From: Candidatus Nitrosopumilus sp.
Lineage (GTDB): Archaea; Thermoproteota; Nitrososphaeria; Nitrososphaerales; Nitrosopumilaceae
Assembly: GCA_011055585.1 (NCBI GenBank)
Contig: DRGT01000017.1
Coordinates: 1 to 13,635, forward strand
DNA: 13,635 nucleotides
Reading direction: 5' to 3'
Positions 8,222 through 13,542 of the stretch are shown here, one piece after another. The translations under genes were made by a program, and so were the position numbers. Under the pieces are notes generated by a model. It was not told the DNA's origin. It searched no databases and worked only from the letters and a program-made list of their open reading frames with translations. How positions within the stretch are numbered: position 1 is the stretch's first letter; each line of letters begins with the position of its first letter.

Positions 8222-8664
8222 GTGATCCAATTTACACAGAAATACTAATTGATGAAGGAGAACATCCACAAAATAAAGGAACGATTGAAAATCCAGACTT
8301 TTCTCAACACGATTCAAACCCAATGTGCGGAGATAGCATCACACTTGAAGCGAAAATAGATGGAAAATCCATTAGTGATATAAAATGGGACGGTGAGGGA
8401 TGCACAATTTGTAAAGCATGTACTTCAGTTCTAACACAACTAACAAAAGGAAAAGAACTTGATTATGCAAAAAATTTGAAGAAAGAAGAAATTTTATCAG
8501 AACTTGGATTAGAACATTTAATCAAGACAAGTCCAGTTAGAATAAAATGCGCTTTACTATCATTGAAGGTACTAAAACTTGGCCTGTATTCTTATTTGGC
8601 AAAGCAATCGGTTGATTCAAAATCTCCCGATAGCTTAAAAGAAGAGGCAGCAAAACTCTACTAA
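8218..8664 (+). CDS. sufU: SufU-like Fe-S assembly / sulfur-transfer protein
   Basis: Member of the IscU/SufU (NifU N-terminal) fold. In characterised bacterial systems SufU is a zinc protein that accepts sulfur from SufS. Visible ligands: C37 and D39 in NPMCGD, C62 in GEGCTIC, C111 in SPVRIKCALL. The PVRxKCA form resembles SufU; the LPPVK chaperone-binding motif of IscU is absent. C62 to C111 is 49 residues, between the roughly 43 of IscU and 62 of Bacillus SufU, so the SufU-specific insertion is short. C65 and C68 replace the serines usual in GCxISxASxS, making C62-x2-C65-x2-C68. Six cysteines in 148 residues is unusual. ATG 8218 overlaps the sufS stop, giving a strong operon link to the desulfurase. 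Confidence 0.88.
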   Translation: MSDPIYTEILIDEGEHPQNKGTIENPDFSQHDSNPMCGDSITLEAKIDGKSISDIKWDGEGCTICKACTSVLTQLTKGKELDYAKNLKKEEILSELGLEHLIKTSPVRIKCALLSLKVLKLGLYSYLAKQSVDSKSPDSLKEEAAKLY

Positions 8665-8666
8665 TA

Positions 8667-9014
8667 ATGGGTGATTTCACTCCTAAAATCCCTATACAGA
8701 TTCAGATTAGAAAGATAATTTTTGAAAAATTTAATGATCCTGAAGTTAGATTTTCAAATGACGAAATATTTGAATTGATTAAAAAAAATGGTGACATTGA
8801 TCAATCTTGGATAATTGATGACATGGAACCATTTTTTCACGAAATATGTGATAGTGGATTAACAAGAAACATTGCACAAGATTTGACAACAATTTGGCTA
8901 AAGCTATTCGATAATGTTGAAAAACTCCATTGTGATTCTTGCAATAATGATGTTTATTTAGGAAAATCAGAAGATAGAGTTTGTCCTAATCCCGATTGCA
9001 AGGCAACTATTTAG
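8667..9014 (+). CDS. Small four-cysteine (zinc-ribbon-like) protein of unknown function in the suf operon
   Basis: I do not recognise this 115-residue protein. It starts 2 bp after the sufU stop, so it is very probably part of the suf transcript. Residues 1-85 look alpha-helical and acidic, with no motif I can name. The C-terminus holds four cysteines, C89, C92, C106 and C111 (HCDSC...VCPNPDC), a CX2C-X13-CX4C pattern like a zinc ribbon or small metal site. Possible roles, all inferred: an accessory metal- or nucleic-acid-binding protein, or a Suf helper. The start ATG 8667 gives MGDFTPKIPIQIQIRK; there is little room for another. Its last 8 bp overlap the convergent pgk gene. Confidence 0.72.
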   Translation: MGDFTPKIPIQIQIRKIIFEKFNDPEVRFSNDEIFELIKKNGDIDQSWIIDDMEPFFHEICDSGLTRNIAQDLTTIWLKLFDNVEKLHCDSCNNDVYLGKSEDRVCPNPDCKATI

Positions 9015-10215
9015 CACGTTCTCTTTTCGCTGCGTCTTCTAGGGATTGTATCATTGGTAATCTTTCTCCCGTAAGATAAAGAACAAGAGCTCCACCAGCA
9101 GTACTGATGTGATTAATTTTTTCTACCAATCCATACCTTTTCAAAGCAGAGGTAAGATGTCCACCACTTACGATTGTAGTAGCCATTGAATTTGCAACTC
9201 CTTCTAACAAAGCCTTTGTGCCGTAACTGAATTGCTCTTTTTCAAAGAAACCTGGGGGACCACTAATGAAAACTGTTCCAGCACCAGAAATTATTTTATT
9301 ATAATGCTCAATCGTCTTTGGACCAATATCATAGACAAGATCACCTTTGTTTACATCTCTAACATCTAATTCAACTCTGGAACCATCTTTGTCTACTGCA
9401 ACATCAACAGGAGTTGAAAAAACATCAGGATACTCACCAATCAAAGAATGTGCTTTTGTTACTATCTCTTCTTCTCTTTTAATGCCCAATGCAGATTTTA
9501 TTCTGCCTTGTGCTCTCATGAAAACATTACCAATTAATCCAGTCAGTAAAACATGGTCTGCCCTACCATTTTTTATGAGAAGTTTAATCGCTTCTAATCT
9601 ATCTAGTACTTTTGCCCCACCTAAGACAATTACATGAGGAGCCTTTGCAACTGTCATAATCTCATCTAGTTTTTTTACCTCGTGTTCTACAATCCTTCCA
9701 GCACATGCAGGTAACACCTTAGGGAATCCAACAATTGATGGATGTGATCTGTGAGCACTTGGAAATGAATCTAATACACACAAATCAAATAGTTTTGCCA
9801 ATCTTTGTACCATGATAGTTTTTGCTGCATCAGAAGGAGAAAACTCATAATTTTCTTCTGCGCACAATCTTAAATTATCAAGTAACAAAACTTCTCCATT
9901 TTTCAAATTTTTAATTTCATTTTGAGCTGCAGAACCAATTACGTCTTGAACATATTTGATATCTTTTTTTAATAACCGTTCAAGAACTTTGCCATGTTTT
10001 TCCATTCCAGTATAATCTTTATTTCCAACTCGGCCCTGATGTGATGCAACAACAACTTTGGCGTCAGATAACGCTTCAATTGTTTCTGTAGCTTCTTCAA
10101 TTCTCTTAGTGCCTATAATCTCCATTGTTTCTGGATCAATAGGGCAATTCATATCAACCCGCAAAAAAACGGTCTTATCCTTTAACTCAAAATCATCTAG
10201 AGTTAAGAACTTCAC
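9007..10215 (-). CDS. pgk: Phosphoglycerate kinase (archaeal type)
   Basis: Reversible transfer of phosphate between 1,3-bisphosphoglycerate and ADP, giving 3-phosphoglycerate and ATP; in an autotrophic archaeon it probably runs towards gluconeogenesis. Motifs from the start: FLRVDMNCPID (17-27), R38 in GTKRIEEA, SHQGRVG (58-64), LLLDNLR (110-116), DSFPSAHRSHPS (149-160), GGAKVLDR (199-206) for nucleotide binding, DIGPKT (296-301), SGPPGFFE (318-325), SGGHLTSAL (350-358) and STAGGA (371-376). SHQGR and AHRSHPSIVGF point to the archaeal branch. The length of 402 residues is normal. Start is GTG 10215: an in-frame TAG stop lies two codons upstream, and an AT-rich box sits 25 nt before it. It is divergent from the PAP2 gene and convergent with the suf operon. 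Confidence 0.96.
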   Translation of the reverse strand: MKFLTLDDFELKDKTVFLRVDMNCPIDPETMEIIGTKRIEEATETIEALSDAKVVVASHQGRVGNKDYTGMEKHGKVLERLLKKDIKYVQDVIGSAAQNEIKNLKNGEVLLLDNLRLCAEENYEFSPSDAAKTIMVQRLAKLFDLCVLDSFPSAHRSHPSIVGFPKVLPACAGRIVEHEVKKLDEIMTVAKAPHVIVLGGAKVLDRLEAIKLLIKNGRADHVLLTGLIGNVFMRAQGRIKSALGIKREEEIVTKAHSLIGEYPDVFSTPVDVAVDKDGSRVELDVRDVNKGDLVYDIGPKTIEHYNKIISGAGTVFISGPPGFFEKEQFSYGTKALLEGVANSMATTIVSGGHLTSALKRYGLVEKINHISTAGGALVLYLTGERLPMIQSLEDAAKRERAK

Positions 10216-10235
10216 GTCCTACCTTTTTCTTACAG

Positions 10236-10245
10236 GGTTAAAATC
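10236..10245 (-). promoter_or_regulatory. Candidate TATA element of pgk
   Basis: On the minus strand this reads GATTTTAACC, centred about 25 nt before the GTG start at 10215, the spacing expected for a leaderless archaeal transcript. A purine stretch AGGTAGGA also lies between, so a slightly longer leader with a Shine-Dalgarno cannot be excluded. A second AT-rich box (ATTATTTATC on the minus strand, about 10299-10308) could serve as an upstream promoter. Confidence 0.4.
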
Positions 10246-10276
10246 TTTGAGCCGATCAAAATCCAGAAGATTGATT

Positions 10277-10296
10277 CTAAATCATTTTAGATTTAG
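10277..10296. promoter_or_regulatory. Inverted repeat in the pgk/PAP2 divergent gap, possible operator
   Basis: CTAAATC at 10277-10283 and GATTTAG at 10290-10296 form a 7-bp inverted repeat around ATTTTA. The GATTTAGTG at 10290-10298 recurs exactly at 10331-10339. The repeat lies about 60 bp before pgk and 95 bp before the PAP2 gene. A regulator-binding site is an inference; no cognate regulator is in the window. Confidence 0.35.
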
Positions 10297-10333
10297 TGAT
10301 AAATAATCTTAGAGCATCATGTATTTCCAAGAT

Positions 10334-10345
10334 TTAGTGCACTAA
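10334..10345. promoter_or_regulatory. Perfect 12-bp palindrome upstream of the PAP2 gene, possible operator
   Basis: TTAGTGCACTAA equals its own reverse complement. It stands 13 bp before the probable PAP2 TATA element (TTAAAAAT, about 10359-10366) and contains the second copy of GATTTAGTG. Its position just upstream of a promoter is where a dimeric helix-turn-helix regulator could activate or repress. Confidence 0.4.
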
Positions 10346-10358
10346 TCATTGAGAAAAA

Positions 10359-10366
10359 TTAAAAAT
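10359..10366 (+). promoter_or_regulatory. Candidate TATA element of the PAP2 phosphatase gene
   Basis: TTAAAAAT, within a longer A/T run, is centred about 27 nt before the TTG start at 10389, again fitting a leaderless or nearly leaderless transcript. It is AT-rich rather than a clean TATA consensus. Confidence 0.35.
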
Positions 10367-10388
10367 GATACTAATGAGTGATTGCTAG

Positions 10389-11057
10389 TTGCAAAATTGG
10401 ATTTTTGACTTGAGATCAAGATCATTTGTTTTACTTGTTACAGCATTTGTTATTGTTTCACTTTTGGTTTATTTTGAAATAACTGTAGAATTTGACCAAT
10501 CAGCAATTCTATACTTCGATTCAATTTCAGGAAACACTGTATTGGATTTATTTATGCAATCTATTACCGAAATTGGTGGTGTCATTTGGTCACTAATTTT
10601 TGCGATTGTGCTACTTCTTATCAAAAGAACTAGGAGAATTGGAATCACAATGATGATTTTGTTAGTGGTATCTACCATCCTTGTAGGTTACATCAAATGT
10701 GGTGTAGATAGAGATAGACCTGACATTGAATTTTCCGGCTATCCATTCCCAATTCCAATAGAGACAGATGCCTTCGCCTTATTCTGTGAGGGTGGCTTTA
10801 ACGCATCATTTCCTTCAGGTCATACTGTTAGGGCAGTGATCTTTGGAATAATTCTTGGATACGCATTATCTGATAGATTCCCAAGAGGATGCTTTCTTTT
10901 ACTACTTTATCCGCTATTAATGGCATTTAGTCGTGTATACATCTTGCAACATTATCCAATGGATGTGATTGGAGGAGCTATTCTTGGAATTTTCCTTGCG
11001 GGGGTATTGGCACAGAAAACAAAACTATACAAAATTTTAGAAAAATCAAAAACCTAA
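10389..11057 (+). CDS. Membrane PAP2-family phosphatase
   Basis: Integral membrane acid phosphatase of the PAP2 / lipid phosphate phosphatase superfamily; likely substrates are polyprenyl (dolichyl or undecaprenyl-like) pyrophosphate or phospholipid phosphates, but this is not decided by sequence. The three catalytic motifs are complete: KCGVDRDRP (103-111; K, R and P of KxxxxxxRP), PSGH (142-145) with the general-acid histidine H145, and SRVYILQHYPMD (181-192) with nucleophile H188 and D192. Hydrophobic segments at about 13-30, 64-78, 85-101, 147-160, 167-180 and 193-207 give five to six transmembrane helices. Length is 222 residues. Start is TTG 10389: a TAG lies directly upstream in frame, so nothing longer is possible. 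Its end overlaps the opposite-strand orphan gene by 12 bp. Confidence 0.9.
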   Translation: MQNWIFDLRSRSFVLLVTAFVIVSLLVYFEITVEFDQSAILYFDSISGNTVLDLFMQSITEIGGVIWSLIFAIVLLLIKRTRRIGITMMILLVVSTILVGYIKCGVDRDRPDIEFSGYPFPIPIETDAFALFCEGGFNASFPSGHTVRAVIFGIILGYALSDRFPRGCFLLLLYPLLMAFSRVYILQHYPMDVIGGAILGIFLAGVLAQKTKLYKILEKSKT

Positions 11058-11357
11058 TTTTTCTAAAACATTTCCGCTGATTAACACTATTGCATAGTGT
11101 TTATCGTCATGATGATATGTCCAATATTTGATGTCGCGTTCTTGATTATTATGTCTTAATCCATAGTTTACACTAGTTGTGACTATGTATCCAATTCTCT
11201 TTGCAAGTTTTGAATCCTTAGGCATCAGGACCTTGTAGCCATCTTTTCTATTCTCAAATCCCAGCTTCACCATTTCTGCTGCCGCATCTGAAGCACCTTT
11301 TTCATCTTTCAAATCAAAGATCTTCGCAATGGGGAGTTTTGAGGGATGAAATTCCAT
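11046..11357 (-). CDS. Hypothetical protein, 103 residues
   Basis: I do not recognise this protein. It is soluble-looking, without a signal peptide or membrane segment. The N-terminal half is charged (DLKDEKGASDAAAEMVKLGF), with a lysine-rich middle. The C-terminal half is aromatic and His-rich (about 73-95: RDIKYWTYHHDDKHYAIVL) and probably beta-strand. The coding call is supported by the ATG at 11357, an uninterrupted frame with sensible composition, and its neat tail-to-tail fit against the PAP2 gene, with T5 runs on both strands at the junction. It stands alone as a single-gene unit. A small alpha/beta domain is all that can be suggested. Confidence 0.68.
   Translation of the reverse strand: MEFHPSKLPIAKIFDLKDEKGASDAAAEMVKLGFENRKDGYKVLMPKDSKLAKRIGYIVTTSVNYGLRHNNQERDIKYWTYHHDDKHYAIVLISGNVLEKLGF
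11058..11062 (+). terminator. Oligo-T terminator after the PAP2 gene
   Basis: A T5 run immediately follows the TAA at 11055-11057. On the opposite strand the A5 run at 11048-11052 supplies a T5 run close to the stop of the convergent orphan gene. Short T runs are the main intrinsic termination signal in archaea. Confidence 0.4.
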
Positions 11358-11502
11358 TGTATTATTGGTATTTTCAAAAATAACTAATATTTCTTCATGA
11401 TCGCTTTTAAATGTGGCAATTTTTTATGTTAAATTTCTTAACTGAGAAGTCAAATCCTGATTATATTTACAACTTAACCTATCCTTTCATTAAAAAATAT
11501 CT
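11358..11502. promoter_or_regulatory. Divergent promoter gap between the orphan gene and the coiled-coil gene
   Basis: For the rightward gene, TTATATTTA at 11461-11469 is a good TATA box 38 nt before ATG 11503, predicting a leader of about 12 nt. For the leftward gene the best candidate is TTTAAAAG read on the minus strand at about 11404-11411, giving a leader near 25 nt; this is weaker. GTTAA (11428-11432) and TTAAC (11438-11442) form a short inverted repeat between the two promoters. No small gene is visible here. Confidence 0.45.
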
Positions 11503-12261
11503 ATGTCATTAGTGAGAGAAGCAAAAAAATTACAAGCAAAAAGACAAGAAGTTGGTAAACTAAAAAGGAAGAGTGCAAGAGAATTTCAGATAGAACAATC
11601 ACTTCTTCAAAAATCATCATCCGGATTAGCCTCAGTTGAAAGAAAAATTGAATCAGCTAAAGAACAACTTTCTGATGTCTCAGATGTCTTGACACAAAGA
11701 CTTGCTCAACAGGAGAGCATACAAAGACTTGTCGTCGCTGCAGAAGAAAAATTACAGCGTGAAAAAGATGCAAAAGAACAAGCAGAACAGGAAATAGAGT
11801 TTGCAGAATCTGGGGAAGAAAAAGATAACGCCAAAACAAGACTCGCCTCTATTATAGATGGAATTGATGAAATTTACTCAGAAATCAAACAAAGAAACAA
11901 GATGGCAAAAAAAGTGAATGTTGCTATTGAAGAATTTTCAAAATCAAAATCTAAAATTTCTACCAAAATTCAAAAAAAGGTTCATGAAAAACCTGAATTA
12001 CAAAAATTAATCAAAAAAACCAAAAAAGCCTCTGTTCGCCTAGCGAAGAGAATGGCAAGTAAAACAAAACAAGAAGCATCTACTAAAGAGCATTTCAAAA
12101 AAGTCAAAGAAAAATTACAAGAATTAAAAGCAAAAAGGAGAAAGGCTGCTGCTAAACGGGCTGCTCAAAAAAGAAAATCTAACCCAAAACGAAAATCATC
12201 TAAAAAAGCTAAAAGAAAATCTAACCCAAAACGAAAATCATCTAAAAAAGCTAAAAGATGA
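11503..12261 (+). CDS. Lysine-rich coiled-coil protein with duplicated basic tail
   Basis: A 252-residue protein that is almost entirely charged. Residues 1-200 are Lys/Glu/Gln-rich heptad-like sequence without prolines or glycines over long stretches, predicting a long coiled coil (for example about 40-105 and 118-150). From about 150 it becomes strongly basic, ending in two exact copies of the 14-mer KRKSNPKRKSSKKA (residues 223-250) plus KR. The tail resembles eukaryotic H1-like or ribosomal basic tails and suggests binding to DNA, RNA or polyphosphate; this is inference from composition. There are no cysteines and no membrane segment. It has its own TATA box. I know no named family, and compositional bias would make database hits unreliable. 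Confidence 0.8.
   Translation: MSLVREAKKLQAKRQEVGKLKRKSAREFQIEQSLLQKSSSGLASVERKIESAKEQLSDVSDVLTQRLAQQESIQRLVVAAEEKLQREKDAKEQAEQEIEFAESGEEKDNAKTRLASIIDGIDEIYSEIKQRNKMAKKVNVAIEEFSKSKSKISTKIQKKVHEKPELQKLIKKTKKASVRLAKRMASKTKQEASTKEHFKKVKEKLQELKAKRRKAAAKRAAQKRKSNPKRKSSKKAKRKSNPKRKSSKKAKR
12169..12258 (+). repeat. Perfect 42-bp tandem duplication plus 6-bp partial third copy
   Basis: The unit at 12169-12210 is repeated without a mismatch at 12211-12252, and the first 6 bases recur at 12253-12258 just before the TGA. The unit is 14 codons, in frame. Identical codon choice in both copies, not only identical amino acids, indicates a recent duplication and a locus prone to copy-number change. Confidence 0.93.
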
Positions 12262-12289
12262 TAAGCTCAACTTGGAACCCTTTGTAGGA

Positions 12290-12297
12290 TTAATATT
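12290..12297 (+). promoter_or_regulatory. Candidate TATA box of the PAC2 gene
   Basis: TTAATATT is centred about 26 nt before ATG 12320, the spacing expected of a leaderless archaeal transcript. The 58-bp gap before the gene contains no Shine-Dalgarno, which agrees. Confidence 0.5.
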
Positions 12298-12319
12298 GTT
12301 AGATAAAAATTAGAATTGT

Positions 12320-13105
12320 ATGTCTATTGACGAAAAAATTTCTGTAGAAATTTCATCATTACCCGACTTAAAAAACCCCAAATTAATTTGTGGGTTACCT
12401 GGAAGTGGTTATGTTGGAAAATTAGCAATTGACTATGTTATTGATAAGCTGCAAGCAAAACAATTTGGAGATATCTATTCATCATCATTCCCACCTCAAG
12501 TTTCTGTTCAACCAGATGGAACTGTTGATTTAGTAAAAAACTCATTATACTATTGTCAGACAAGTGGTCAGGATCTTATTCTTCTTACTGGAGACGCTCA
12601 ACCTGTATCTGCACCAGGAGAATATGCCCTAGGAGAAAAAATAATTGAATTATGTAAAAAAATGAATGTAACTGAAATCTATACTCTAGCTGCATATATT
12701 ACAGGAAAATTTTCAAAAATTCCTAAAGTTTACGGAACTGGAACTACATCTGAAATTGTAAATGAATTTTCAAAATTTGGAATATCAAAGATGGATAAAG
12801 GTAACATTACGGGAATGAATGGCGTCATTATTGGAATTGCAAAACGCTCTTCTATTTCGGGAATTTGTCTTTTGGGAGAAACTTCTGGTTATGTAATTGA
12901 CGCTAAAGCATCAAAAGTAATTCTAGAATCACTACGCAAAATTTTGAATATTAAATTTGACATGTCAGAACTTGAAAAGAGAGCAAAGGATACTGAAGAA
13001 ATAATCAGAGCACTTCGTTCCCAAGCAACTGCTCAAGGAATTCAGGATCAACCAGTTACAGCACCTAGTGGTTCTGATGAAAAAAATTTAGGATATATCA
13101 GTTAA
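12320..13105 (+). CDS. PAC2-family proteasome assembly chaperone-like protein
   Basis: PAC2-family (COG2047-type) protein; in archaea and eukaryotes members help alpha-ring assembly of the 20S proteasome. The family signature is near the start: PKLICGLPGSGYVGKLAIDYVIDKL (20-44 as two adjoining stretches), the usual hGhPGxGhVGxhAxdYLi pattern. Then come a Rossmann-like core with LILLTGDAQPVS (86-97), EIYTLAAYITG (119-129), PKVYGTGT (135-142), NGVIIGIAKRSSISGICLLGETSGY (167-191), and a C-terminal helix DMSELEKRAKDTEEIIRALR (214-233). A flexible tail follows and ends NLGYIS. Length is 261 residues, normal for archaeal members. The start ATG 12320 fits its TATA box. It is followed tail-to-tail by the OB-fold gene with a shared terminator. 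Confidence 0.88.
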   Translation: MSIDEKISVEISSLPDLKNPKLICGLPGSGYVGKLAIDYVIDKLQAKQFGDIYSSSFPPQVSVQPDGTVDLVKNSLYYCQTSGQDLILLTGDAQPVSAPGEYALGEKIIELCKKMNVTEIYTLAAYITGKFSKIPKVYGTGTTSEIVNEFSKFGISKMDKGNITGMNGVIIGIAKRSSISGICLLGETSGYVIDAKASKVILESLRKILNIKFDMSELEKRAKDTEEIIRALRSQATAQGIQDQPVTAPSGSDEKNLGYIS

Positions 13106-13107
13106 TT

Positions 13108-13123
13108 AAAAAAGTAATTTTTT
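13108..13123. terminator. Bidirectional A6/T6 terminator between PAC2 and OB-fold genes
   Basis: A6 (13108-13113), GTAA, T6 (13118-13123). Each strand therefore ends in a T6 run right after its gene's coding end, and the two runs can pair as a short hairpin. The T6 on the plus strand overlaps the TAA stop of the minus-strand gene. A compact shared terminator of this kind suits archaeal oligo-T termination. Confidence 0.65.
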
Positions 13124-13478
13124 AGGGGTTTATCTGCATTTCGCCGTATTTGCCCTTACCTAATGAAACTTCGCCTTTGAAGGTATTTGTGTATCCATTT
13201 TTAATTACGATTGTGTCACCTTCATTTACTTTGGCGATATCATCTCCCCATAAGGTGAATTTGATCTCCCCAGAATCATCAGAAAGCATTGCATCGCAAA
13301 CATCAATGGTTCCACCTCTTTTCATATTAACGGTTCTGACTTCGCCTTTACTTTTTAACACACCTTTTGTGTTAATTTTATCTCTCATGTTCTGAACTTC
13401 AGAGATTGAAACGTATTGTTCTTCGCTCAATTTAATCCTGTTAAACCGTTTTCTAAGGTAATTATAAATTTTTACCAT
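13122..13478 (-). CDS. Single-OB-fold ssDNA-binding (RPA/SSB-like) protein
   Basis: Resembles the short OB-fold SSB of Sulfolobus: GEVRTVNMKRGGTIDVCDAMLSDDSGEIKFTLWGDDIAKV in adjoining stretches at about 45-84, then EGDTIVIKNGYTNTFKGEVSLG (86-107). The pattern of G.hR.....G....h.h..hLxDdtGeI.ftLWgd, then hxeGDxhxI.nghtxxfkGxhxLxxG, is the OB-fold nucleic-acid-binding signature. It probably binds ssDNA in replication or repair, or RNA. It is a single domain with no zinc finger or acidic tail. The drawn start is ATG 13478 (118 residues), but a strong TATA box lies inside the first codons, and TTG 13430 (MSEEQYVSISEV..., 102 residues) with AGGA in front is probably the true start. The first 16 residues of the long form are basic and atypical for the family. 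Confidence 0.85.
   Translation of the reverse strand: MVKIYNYLRKRFNRIKLSEEQYVSISEVQNMRDKINTKGVLKSKGEVRTVNMKRGGTIDVCDAMLSDDSGEIKFTLWGDDIAKVNEGDTIVIKNGYTNTFKGEVSLGKGKYGEMQINP
13461..13468 (-). promoter_or_regulatory. TATA box of the OB-fold gene, inside the long reading frame
   Basis: The minus strand reads TTTATAAT at codons 4-6 of the ATG 13478 frame. A start site about 25 nt downstream (near 13438) would leave an 8-9 nt leader before TTG 13430. The sequence matches the sufB TATA core exactly. By contrast nothing as good lies the right distance before ATG 13478. Confidence 0.5.
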
Positions 13479-13542
13479 CTATAACATCCTAAAAAAAATC
13501 AAAATAGCAATTGACAAATAGTGGTTTTTTTGAATTGCAGTT

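Noticed and set aside
9347..9637. Plus-strand 96-codon frame opposite pgk
   Set aside because: It is a shadow frame: Ser/Thr/Pro-rich, no start context, and fully antisense to conserved pgk motifs.
10058..10306. Plus-strand 82-codon frame running from pgk into the divergent gap
   Set aside because: Most of it is antisense to the pgk 5' end, and the part in the gap is AT-rich regulatory sequence with no recognisable protein features.
11503..12261. The lysine-rich protein as a histone or ribosomal protein
   Set aside because: The basic tail invites the comparison, but there is no histone fold or ribosomal protein motif, and the body is a low-complexity coiled coil.
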